From: Owenia fusiformis
Taxonomy: Eukaryota; Annelida; Polychaeta; Sabellida; Oweniidae
NCBI GenBank assembly: GCA_903813345.2
Contig: CAIIXF020000001.1
Coordinates: forward strand, 47,323,885-47,387,884
DNA: 64,000 nucleotides
Direction of reading: 5' to 3'
Shown here in pieces: positions 12,501-22,116 of this stretch (its first letter is position 1; each line of letters begins with the position of its first letter). The notes below the pieces were generated by a model. That model ran no database searches, had not been told where the DNA came from, and saw only the letters and a list, made by a program, of their open reading frames with translations. The translations under genes were made by a program, and so were the position numbers.

Positions 12501-13990
12501 TTTTATTAAACGGAAATGCAATGCATAATCTATTCTGATTTAGTGAACTTGATCTAATTCATCGATATTTTTACTTAGAAATGGATTTTCTCTCATAGTT
12601 TTGGCTTGAAATGACTTTTTGCAAAAAATCTTGAAATATGTTACAATTTTACGTATTTTTCAGTTTTTTCTCATTTTCATGCAAATTATACGAGAATAAG
12701 ATGTATAATGCACATAGAAATGATCGTGAGACAGTATCCCGTGATTCAAAGTTGCTAGATTGTCCCTACATAGCTTGTGTAAGATGGAGCGAGCTGATTT
12801 GTAAACTGGCTCCAAGTTGGAGCCAGTTTTGAAAAATGAGCGGTGCGTTTTTATTAAACGGAAATGCAATGCATAATCTATTCTGATTTAGTGAACGTGA
12901 GCTAATTCATCGATATTTTTACTTAGAAATGAATTTTCTCTCATAGTTTTGGCTTGAAATGACTTTTTGCAAAAAATCTTGAAATAAGTAACAATTTAAC
13001 GTATTTTTCAGTTTTTTTTATTTTCAAACAATTATACGAGAATAAGATGCATAATTCACATAAAAATAATCGTTAGACAGTATCCCATGGTTCCCAGTTG
13101 CTAGATTGCCTATATATAGCTTGTGTAAGATGGAGCGAGCTGATTTGTAAACTGGCTCCAAGTTGGAGCAAGTTTTGAAAAATGAGCGGTGCATTTTTAT
13201 TTAACGGAAATGCAATGCATAATCTGTTCTGATTTAGTGAACGTGATCTAATTCATCGATATTTTTACTTAGAAATAAATTTTCTCTCATAGTTTTGGCT
13301 TGAAATGACTTTTTGCAAAAAATCTTGAAATAAGTTACAATTTTACGTATTTTTCAGTTTTTTCTCATTTTCATGCAAATTATACGAGAATAAGATGCAT
13401 AATGCACATAGAAATGATCGTGAGACAGTATCCCGTGATTCCCAGTTGCTAGATTGTCCCTACATAGCTTGTGTACGATGGAGCGAGCTGATTTGTAAAC
13501 TGGCTCCAAGTTGGAGCCAGTTTTGAAAAATGAGCGGTGCATTTTTATAAAACGGAAATGCAATGCATAATCTATTCTGATTTAGTGAACATGATCTAAT
13601 TCATCGATATTTTTACTTAGACTTCAATTTTCTCTTATAGTTTTGACTTGAAATGACTTTTTGCAAAAAATCTTGAATTATGTTATAATTTTACATATTT
13701 TTCAGTTTTTCCTTATTTTCATGCAGATTATACGAGAATAAGATGCATAATCCACATCAAAATGATCGGGAGACAGTATCTCGTGATTCCCAGTGGCTAG
13801 ATTGTCCGTTAATAGCTTGTGTTTAATGGTGCGAGCTGATTTGAAAACTGGCTCCAAATTGGAGCCAGTTTTGAAAAATGAGCGGTGCGTTTTTATTAAA
13901 CAGAAATACAATGCATAATATTTTGGGAATTGATGAACGTGATCAAATTCATCGATATCCATGCTTAGAATTCAATTTACCCGTATAGTT
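9600..13990. repeat. Satellite array, unit of about 348 bp
   Basis: A marker (AGCTTGTGTAAGATGG) recurs near 10337, 10686, 11032, 11383, 11731, 12073, 12423, 12774, 13122, 13470 and 13819, a period of about 343-351 bp. Each unit contains the hairpin ACTGGCTCCAAGTTGGAGCC. The first roughly 0.7 kb (9600 to about 10295) lies in the opposite orientation to the rest. Short open frames seen here are repeats of the unit and not genes. The array lies in intron 2 of the truncated oxygenase copy. Confidence 0.92.
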
Positions 13991-14021
13991 TTGCAAAAAT
14001 ATGACAATATAAACTATATTC

Positions 14022-14328
14022 AAAAGCCATCTTCCGCAGTACGTCAGTAAGTAAGAAGCCAGTTTTAAAAGCCGGCTTCTTGGTGATTCCAGAAGCCGGC
14101 TTCTGTTGTCCTTCAGAAGCCGGTTTTTAAAAGCCGGCTTTTTGTTGACTGTAGAAGCCGGCTTCTGTAGTACGTAAGAAGCCAGTTTGTAAAAGCCAGC
14201 TTCTTGGTGACTCCAGAAGCCGGCTTCTATTGTCCTTCATAAGCCGGATTTTAAAAGCCGGCTTCTTGGTGACTCCAGAAGCCGGCTTCTGTAGTACGTA
14301 AGAAGCCAGTTTGTAAAAGCGGGTTTTG
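14022..14328. repeat. Right minisatellite of AAGCCGGCTT palindromes
   Basis: This array has the same palindromic core as the left array, in a longer higher-order pattern with spacers such as TTGGTGACTCCAG and TGTAGTACGTAAG. Just outside it, TTTGCCTTCGA (14324-14334) is the reverse complement of TCGAAGGCAAA (9425-9435) beside the left array. This suggests a single element of about 4.9 kb. Confidence 0.85.
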
Positions 14329-15242
14329 CCTTCGAGTACTTCTGAGAAAATGAGCCGCTTTTGACAAGTATTTTCTCAACAATGGATGGCTCGAATCCAT
14401 TGAAAAATTCTTTAAAGTAGCCTAAGAGTATCATTAGTATGTGATACAAATATGTAAACGACCAGTCACATTATTTGAGACATCTGGACCACTATGAACT
14501 AGTGTACAAAAGATTTTTCCGGGGTGTAATTTAAGTAATATTTAAAAAACGTCGTGTTAATATTTCATTAAAATTTTTCGTCTAAAAATTAAAATCAGTT
14601 TTTCTCAATGCCGCCAAATTCATAATTTCGAACCACAATTCTTTTAATATAACTGGTAATAGGTAAATGGTAATTCAGTGTTATATGACAAGTGATTTTA
14701 GACAGTCATATCGTTCACCATGAGTACTTTCTGTCCATAAATACAATGGTTTTTGTTATTTCAAGTGAAGTACCCATGATCATAAAAATATAAATCAAAC
14801 AATTCGAAAAATTACGAATAGGGACCCCATGTCAACATTTTTTCAAAATATTGAATCTATTTACTCAAAAGTGGATCTTCTCTTTATTGCATGAAAACAT
14901 TATTCAACAAGGGGTCTAAGACATGTTCAAAAAGCAAGGAAATACACACATGCCTCCATACTTTATTTTGTACCAGCAAAAATCATGTATGTGCAGGTAT
15001 TGGATTTTTTTCAAAAATGTTTTCTTTCCGCCAGTACCTTACAATTCTTTATTCACTCCAGAAATTCTGATTAAGGGTCTCAAGACAAAAATGACAAAAC
15101 ATGAAGTGACAAAACCATGCTGGATTTCAAACATTTTTTGAACCAAGATATCATAATAATGAATCATCAGAGTTCTGTTTTGACATCCAGTCAATTATAA
15201 AACTAGTTCCATATATCATTGACATGACCAGGATCTCAATGT

Positions 15243-15600
15243 ACATGGTCAGAATGACTCTAAAAATGATGAAATCACTTTTCAGCCCTCTGAAAATTTG
15301 ACTGAAAAATAACTAAAAGTAGGACTTTGGGAAAGGTCACTTAACAGAATATTTTAATTTTTTAGAAAATGTGTGCAATTATATATATTGCTGTAAATGA
15401 TACGAGCTTTGTAATTTTAGAAAGTTGTCTGAAACAAACGTTGCGGTCATAAAAAGGAAAATAGATCGCTTTTCGGTTCTTTTTATTTTTCTAGGAACAA
15501 ATTTTCAAAGCTTCTGCCATTTTATTGGGTACATTTTCTGAAAAATTCAAATGATTATGTTCAGTGACCTTTCCTAAGGTCCTACTTTTAGCTATTAGCC
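15243..15600. mobile_element. Foldback element, copy A
   Basis: The left side contains TAACTAAAAGTAGGACTTTG and GGTCACTTAACAGAAT. The right side contains their approximate reverse complement (GTTCAGTGACCTTTCCTAAG, GTCCTACTTTTAGCTATTAG). It is the same family as the element at 16.2 kb. No coding capacity. Confidence 0.65.
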
Positions 15601-15639
15601 CGAACGATTAAGTCTATTGTTCGAAATTGTAGTCAGTTT

Positions 15640-15712
15640 TGAAAAAAAAATATTCATCCGGCCGGGTGCCGCCGATTGATCGGAACAAATGTGACGCAGG
15701 TATAAAAGTTAA
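15640..15712. mobile_element. Fragment of a short MITE family (GCAAATGTGAC ends)
   Basis: The sequence CGGCCGGGTGCCGCCGATTG followed by ACAAATGTGACGCAGG matches the right halves of the short palindromic elements at 19.7 and 34.1 kb. Only one half is present here. Confidence 0.5.
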
Positions 15713-16207
15713 ACCCATACCTTTGGAAAATGTTCATACATGGATCTGGCGCAGTAACCGTCCCAAACTCAGTCACAACTATCCGATTTTTCTTTATGGC
15801 CTCAGCACGGGAATTGCTCTCAAGGAACTTGCTGTGATATTTGACCACACCATTGTCGAAATCGAATCGATGTAGCAGTGAATGTCCATCGAACCAATGA
15901 TTGTATTTGTCTTTGCCGACTTCAAATTGTCCTGGCCCATTGCGTAGGAGACCGCCTTTTATCCACGTCGGTATAGTACCTAGTAATTATAAGTGATAAA
16001 GGAGAACTTGTCATGGGAAAGAACGAATGGCTTAAGACACCCCCTGAGGTCATTTTTGGAAAAATGCAGTGCCATTAATATCCTTGATATGTAGGGTCAA
16101 ATTGCAGATAAATAGGTACATGAAATAGCAGTAAAAAGCATTCAACATTACTTATAATATGTATATTATGTTTGATTCGGGAGGAACGTCACTTCCTGTA
16201 CAAATGT

Positions 16208-16635
16208 GCATGGTCAGAATGACCCTAAACATGATGAAATAACCCTTTTCAGCCCTTTGAAAATTTGACTGAAAAATAGCTAAAAGTAGGAGCTAGTGAA
16301 GGTCACTGAACATAATCTTTTGAATTTTTCAGAAAATGTGCCCAATTTAATGTTCTTACTGATACAATCTTTGAAATTTTAGAAAATTGTCTGAAACAAA
16401 AATGGCGGTCATAAAAAGGAAAATAGATCGCTTTTCAAATCATTCTTCTAATTTTTTCTTTTTCTACGAATGATATCAAATTTTTAAAGATTCAGAGCAA
16501 TATATTGGGCACTTTCTGAAAAATTCAAAAGATTCTGTTCAGTGACCTTTCCTTGCTCCTACTTTTAGCTATTTTTAGCCACTTTTTCATAGGGTTGAAA
16601 AGGTTATTTCATCATGTTTAGGGTCATTCAAAACA
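16208..16635. mobile_element. Foldback element, copy B
   Basis: A near-perfect hairpin. TGACCCTAAACATGATGAAA starts it, and TTTCATCATGTTTAGGGTCA ends it as the exact reverse complement. The inner parts also pair, including ATAGCTAAAAGTAGGAGC with GCTCCTACTTTTAGCTAT. It is related to copy A at 15.24 kb. Confidence 0.75.
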
Positions 16636-16785
16636 TTTTTCTGTTTTTTGATAAACTTGCAAAGTATGTATATGGTTATAGCTACCATATTACGAGAGAG
16701 ATGGTCTGGCAAGGAATACTCCTTTAAAACAACCAAAATATCCTTTGTATAACTATACTATTGAGAGGTATAAGAATGAATAAGC

Positions 16786-16890
16786 GCACGGAGCACACCG
16801 CGTCTCGAACTCGCAACCTCGTGGTTACGGCGCCCAATCGCCTAGCCTGAACGTGCCTGGCACCTAAGCCCTCTCGGCCAACTCGACAAC
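16786..16890 (-). mobile_element. SINE head derived from a leucine tRNA
   Basis: On the minus strand the sequence reads GAGTTGGCCGAGAGGGCTTA (box A-like), an anticodon-arm-like TTCAGG, then GGTTGCGAGTTCGAGAC (box B-like). The order and spacing, including a long variable arm, resemble tRNA-Leu(CAG). The acceptor stem does not pair well and no CCA-ready end is visible, so this is a SINE promoter region and not a working tRNA gene. A C-run follows at 16889-16899. Confidence 0.7.
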
Positions 16891-17107
16891 CCCCCCCCCA
16901 AAAAGTTGTTTTATTAGTCGATCTGACTAGGGGCAGCTGATGTTAACGCTCAAATACATTCCATACCCTTTCCATTAGCCACCCTTTCCATTTGGCATTT
17001 GTGCTTATATATTCCTACACATACACACGTTGCTCAACTGTCCTTAAGAGCCCAGAGCGGGTTAATACCTCTGCAACTGAAAGCTCAGACAGTGGTCATA
17101 AATGAAT

Positions 17108-17181
17108 AAACGCACGGAGCACACCGCGTCTCGAACTCGCAACCTCGTGGTTACGGCGCCCAATCGCCTACCCTGAACGTG
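17108..17181 (-). mobile_element. Second, truncated copy of the tRNA-Leu SINE head
   Basis: It repeats the 16.79 kb sequence from GCACGGAGCACACCGCGTCT to the anticodon-arm region and then stops. The two copies are in the same orientation, about 320 bp apart. Both lie inside a repeat that is homologous to 60.54-60.89 kb. Confidence 0.65.
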
Positions 17182-17470
17182 TTGTATATGCTATTTTGTT
17201 CCAACGAGCTTCGAAAAGATATTTTATTTCATTCTCAAGAATTGGTAGAGAGGAACAAAAAACATTTGCACTATAAAACAAAAAATGTTAACAAAAACAG
17301 TTCAATAAAATATGTAAACATTATTTTTGCATTAAATTGTTGTCAATCAGTCAACATTACATAAAGGACCGTGTTTCTTTACAGAATATTTTCAATAACT
17401 GATGTAAGAGGAAAACATTGTTGAATTCAGTTCACCATATCGATACAAATCCTTTGAGGACTTCATCATT
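17182..17470. repeat. Dispersed repeat, also present at 60.3-60.9 kb
   Basis: Segments around TATTTTATTTCATTCTCAAG and CCATATCGATACAAATCCTTTG correspond to related DNA at 60.6-60.9 kb. An inverted copy lies at 60.31-60.41 kb. Confidence 0.55.
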
Positions 17471-18450
17471 TTCACTGAAGACGATGTACGTAAATTCACT
17501 TTTGGTGTTTATCAAGTCAACCAATCTAAAACGGTACACAGGCGAGAATATTCAAGTGGATGGAAAATATACCATCATGGTTATAAGAAACGAATAGGCT
17601 CATTAGTGTAAATATTTAGTCAAGGGTTGTGACCTCAAATCTCACTATATATGGGTTGAGTATAATCCGGATCCAGATGTAAGTAATGGCATTGATCCAA
17701 TCATTGGATGGTATTTCCCATGTCCAATTTGGAATAGGTTGTAGGTTCATGTGTACAGATTGCATGTGCTATTTGGTTTCTAGCCCTGGAAGGCATGGGG
17801 GGTATAAAAGCAAATGGAAATGCACAGAGTTTGACATTCTAAATTCAAGAGATACCGTATATCCGACATGCTGCCTCCGAAGAAGATGATGATAGCTCCT
17901 AGAGTCTCTTATAATGAATGTGTTCATTTTCTGTTATAAATCGAAGTACAACAGTTTTGTACATAGTAACCTTTTAGATATTGTTATATTTTGTGTTGTC
18001 AAATGCTGCCCCTTGTGCTTCCTCACTATGATGTGAAATTATGAATTCAATATTTTACTGCTACTTTAATACAAACAGTATATGAGCAATTGATCTCAAT
18101 AAATCAGAAAAATATATAATTGATTGATATGCCTTTTTTAGTTTTCAATTTTCATCTTTCTCATTGTGATTTTAATTAATAAACCCATTATTCTTTTGTT
18201 TGTTTTGTTTGCATACTGTTTGTGGACACGCATTTTTGACTTGTTATATTTAATGTGTTTTCCAATGTTGCCTTTCGTGCTCCCTCAATATGATATAATA
18301 TGGTATCAAGAAGATCAATTAAAAAGTCCTAAAATACTGTAAATGATAATCATTTTGATAATAAATGTGAAACCCCTGACAGAGAGACAATAATGATTTT
18401 TCTTTCAAAACGTCATTTTAAACAATGTTAGTAGAATACTATATTTGAAT
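17471..18450. other. Intron 2 of the truncated oxygenase copy, no gene seen
   Basis: AT-rich DNA with only short, random-looking frames and no strong repeat structure, apart from the tandem array that begins at 18451. Confidence 0.5.
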
Positions 18451-18694
18451 TATTAATGACAGGGGTTACTAATAGAATGATATACAAACGTCAATGCAAT
18501 CGAAGTCTTATTATTAATGACAGGGGTTACTAATACAATGATATTCAAACGTCAATGCAATCGAAGTCTTATTATCAATGACAGGGGTTACTAATACTAT
18601 GATATTCAAACGTCAATGCAATCGAAGTCTTATTATTAATGACAGGGGTTACTAATACAATGATATTCAAACGTCAATGCAATCGAAGTCTTAT
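18451..18694. repeat. Tandem repeat, 4 copies of a 61 bp unit
   Basis: Units start at 18451, 18512, 18573 and 18634, each beginning TATTAATGACAGGGGTTACT or with one change. The copies are nearly identical, which indicates recent expansion. They lie just upstream of exon 2 and downstream of exon 1 of the truncated oxygenase copy, within its first intron. Confidence 0.93.
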
Positions 18695-19044
18695 TATTTT
18701 GCAGTTTTGAACTTAAATACTTTAATCTTGTCATAAAATAAAAAGCGTTTTTAAGTGTTAGCAAAAACATTGTATTATTTCATGAACTGTTGTAATATGG
18801 TAATTTGATTGCTTATTTTTTTCATTCAAGGTACTAAAGAGAATTTTGAATCGGACTGTAGCAAGGAATGAACCCCTGGCGAAAGATAAGAACCACTTCC
18901 CAAGAGAAAAAGTTGATTTACCTGAAATGAGCGCTTCAATCTGTTGAGGTTGTTCACCTGCGGTTTTAAAAAGATCTCCAATATTTCCCTGCGACATGTT
19001 TGCAGGAGAAGCGGTCACTGGCTAACGTTCCATCCATCTGCGTC

Positions 19045-19150
19045 TATTGTTATAAAATTTGCACTCAGTTGGAAGCTAGCCCACTATCACCGGGGATCAA
19101 CTAGAACGAAGACAGTTTGTTTTCGTTGCAACATGGCTGAACTTCCGGAA
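19045..19150. promoter_or_regulatory. Duplicated oxygenase 5' flanking block, copy 1
   Basis: The sequence from about 19045 through GGGGATCAACTAGAACGAAG to an ETS-like ACTTCCGGAA (19140-19149) is shared with 32.8-32.9 kb upstream of the intact gene. It lies directly 5' of exon 1, on the side where a promoter would be. A plus-strand ATGGC just before the ACTTCCGGAA site hints at a divergent transcript, but the frame closes after six codons here. Confidence 0.5.
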
Positions 19151-19711
19151 TAAGAATTTAATAAAGCTATTTGATAATGATGGGCTGCCTTGGGGCATGT
19201 CAAATTGTACAGAAATCCTATGATAACTGTACGATGCCCTGCTGGGTAGGTTTTGATGACTTTTGGTCAGAAAAAATAAGGTGGACATCAGCAAATTTTA
19301 TCTCCGCGATAATAAGCTCCCTGCCTTGCTGGCCACTGTTGTATGAGCTACTTGTATCAGTCATTGCATGAGCACAACCCAATAGTGAAAGTGAAACCGT
19401 TGTATCCCAGCATGCATCAGCATTTAGTAGCGCCCTCTTTAAGTAATAAACCACATGTCTATTCTAAAAACTTTAGAAGACTATTTATGTTCTATATTAT
19501 ACAGTATATAATTCATAACTGCAAAAGGTTAACAGCCACATTTTGGTCAAAAACCTGTTTAGCCTGTCTTAAAACTTGTTGTTTATGTTGGCATTCATGA
19601 TAGCTCTTTGGCTTCATTATTAGCTTGTATTCGCGAGGACAAACTAATTTAATACGAATATTGCCTGCCGTGCTGTTAGCTACCGATCCTATCGCTTCAA
19701 ATCCAGTCGCT

Positions 19712-19836
19712 AATGCCTTGGTCACATTTGCTCCAATTTTCGTACGGCGCCCGGCAGATTGAGTATTTTGTTCAAAATTGAATACAATATTGAACAAAAC
19801 ACTCAATCTGTCGGAGCAAATGTGACCAAGGCATTA
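19712..19836. mobile_element. Short palindromic MITE
   Basis: The ends TGCCTTGGTCACATTTGCTC and GAGCAAATGTGACCAAGGCA are exact inverted repeats. An internal hairpin pairs GATTGAGTATTTTGTTCAA with TTGAACAAAACACTCAATC. It is about 125 bp long, non-coding, and has a sister copy at 34.1 kb. Confidence 0.85.
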
Positions 19837-20213
19837 CCCAAATCACTCTACCCTCCATGTGATAACGGTTAAAATGGATACAGGCGACAGTGTAGTTGCA
19901 AATAGAAGACGTGTGTTTATTTCCATATTTCTGAAGTTAAACAAAGTTCAGTTATTTGCATGATAAATAATGTACATAAAAAATCTTCACATAGATTTGA
20001 CATTATGCAATTTATTGTACTGAAGTTACAGGTAAACTGGATTTAACATATCATCTTAGTGTTGTACTATCCATTGTATAGATTCGCCAAGCAGTTTTCA
20101 GGTTTTTAGTTTTATTATTACCAGAAACCCCCTATAGACAAAGATATAGAATATATGACAACGTAAATTAAATTAAAGGCAATACAATATACACATTAGT
20201 AATTCCATAAATA

Positions 20214-20903
20214 TACAGGGTGCTGGTCAGTTTCACTTGGAATTTGTAACTTCTTTTAAAATTGATATGCAACAAAAATTGCAAACAATATCCGACTTTA
20301 GATGCCGTAATAGGGAAAAACAACCTACTTTTTTCATAGAGATACATGTAAAATTGACAAAGTTCAAGTTATAATTTTTCAAATGTCAGCCCATCGAGAT
20401 CGTGTAGTCTGAATCAAAAACTTCCCATTAGCTTATATGGTGAGAAAAATATCCCGCGAGGAAAATTTTACAGCATACATTCTGGGTCTGTAAAAACATG
20501 AGGGATGTGATGATGCCAGCGATTTACTGATACCGCCAAAAATATGATTTACTTTTTTGGTTAAAAAATTGTATTTCAGTGGTCCCTTACACTCCTGCTA
20601 GCTATATTCCAAACATTAATTGTCAATACATATGCACATGTATGTGCCATGCATTTGCTTAGTAATGCAATGGAAACCCTTCAGGCAGTGCTATTTAACT
20701 CACAATACAGGTTTTTCGGAAATGTATGCTGTATTACCATATGACCTAACTGTACTTATCTGGGAATTAAAATTAGACCATTCACATCTACCGGTTCACA
20801 AATGTCCCATTGCACATTTGTATAAAACATGGTCGTATTTTTTGCTATATATAAAGCCATTAATTCTGGCCGCATAACTCGGTTTACTTTCCAGCACCTT
20901 GTA
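20214..20903. mobile_element. MITE with TACAGGGTGCTGG ends
   Basis: The left end is TACAGGGTGCTGGTCAGTTT. The right end TTTCCAGCACCTTGTA is its approximate reverse complement. TA target-site use suggests the Tc1/mariner superfamily. About 690 bp, no transposase. Confidence 0.6.
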
Positions 20904-21054
20904 CTGTTGATTAGTTTACATTGCCTGTATCTTGTATCGATCAACTTTTCAGATTCAATGTCTTGTATTAGGATCAAAACGATCTGATTTATATCCTTCC
21001 TTGTACAGTCATATAGTTTTGAACATATGGTTTCGAATATTGTTTACCTAGTTC

Positions 21055-21335
21055 GGGGAGATTCCCCATAGACCCCATGTTACAGAATTACAAAAAATGA
21101 AACTTTCTTGTATTGGGCGGATAAGAATTTCCTTTACTGGACATATTTTAATTTGCATAACTACTAGATACATCGGGGTTATATGAAAATTGAACCGCTA
21201 AAACTTAAACCTTCGATTAGTGCTTTGTACTCGTGCTGAATTTCACCATGTTGAATGGCCTATCATTACAAACTCCCGTGCAATGCTAGTCTGATATAAA
21301 CCAAAACAACCCAATAAGATGTGTATTGATGATTA
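21055..21335. repeat. Dispersed repeat with an inverted relative at 36.29-36.45 kb
   Basis: The segment GATTCCCCATAGACCCCATG and the stretch around GGACATATTTTAATTTGCAT reappear in reverse complement near 36.33-36.44 kb. Non-coding. It lies between the two oxygenase copies, in the 3' flank of the intact gene. Confidence 0.65.
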
Positions 21336-22116
21336 AATTTCCTGTTCTCTCAAAATCTACTTGGAACTATACCATTGGATTACTATGGGAAATTCCTCAA
21401 AGAGAAAATTCTTGGGATTAAGGAAGGGGTTCCATTTACACAATTTGAGAAATTATTGGCAAACATGAAACCTATTTCAAACAGCATTAATATTACTCAA
21501 AAGCGATCGTAATAATGATTCCTAGCCCTCTGAAGTTTAAAAATAACAACACCTTCGTGTTAATCCAAAGATAATCCTTGAAAATGAGAAATATTTTTGA
21601 GGAATTTATGGTGCAATTATAGTCAATAAAATGTTTTAAAATGCACTGATGCTTTTTAGATGATAAACACAAGCGAAATGCAAGAAGAAAACTCACATAG
21701 AAAAAAGCATTTGAAGTTCAGAGATTATTAGACATGCATGCACATGTTAAACAAAGTGTGTGTTTTTAAATTACTATTGATTGAAAAGATGGCGATACTT
21801 CTATAAAAATGAATTTATCATGTAATGCAAACAACTTTGCCATCTTTCAATGACATTGATATATAAACTTGATATATAAAGCTTGACAGATCGAAGATGT
21901 TATTTGATAATTTATTAAGCTTTGGTGTGATCCGTTTGAGCTGTTGTTGGTGTCAAATGAAAGATAAGGTTCTTATCAACACATTGGACATACTACGAAA
22001 TTCAAATGTAAGTCTATTTTGCCCAAAACATTGAAAATAAGCAAAGTGGCCCTTTAAATGTTCGGAAATTTAGTAATAGTCGCATGTAGGTCCATACTCG
22101 TTGAAAAAACTGTTCT

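Larger units (their letters stand above)
6847..18997 (-). pseudogene. Partial tandem duplicate of the carotenoid oxygenase gene (exons 1-3 only)
   Basis: Exons 18922-18997, 15721-15979 and 6847-6988 match exons 1-3 of the complete gene, with identical lengths (76, 259 and 142 nt), phases and splice sites. I count about 14 residue differences in 158. The reading frame is intact through all three exons. Exon 4 onwards, including every iron-ligand histidine, is not found between 1 and 6.8 kb. Where exon 4 should start there is the 5' end of a LINE at about 6230. Intron 2 has grown to 8.7 kb and holds a satellite, a long inverted repeat, foldback elements and a SINE. The missing exons could in principle lie left of the window, but the matching intron 3 in the intact copy is only about 1 kb. 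A truncated, non-catalytic relic is therefore the better reading. Confidence 0.8.

Noticed and set aside
9600-13990. Repeated short open frames (starting MHFR, with LEPVYKSARSI) that look like a small gene family
   Set aside because: They recur at the satellite period with stops and shifts, and are by-products of the repeat unit.
16786-16890. A functional tRNA-Leu gene
   Set aside because: Box A and box B are present, but the acceptor stem is not complementary and a truncated second copy lies nearby, as expected for a SINE.
18451-18694. CRISPR-like array
   Set aside because: The 61-bp units are contiguous with no unique spacers, and the DNA is animal.
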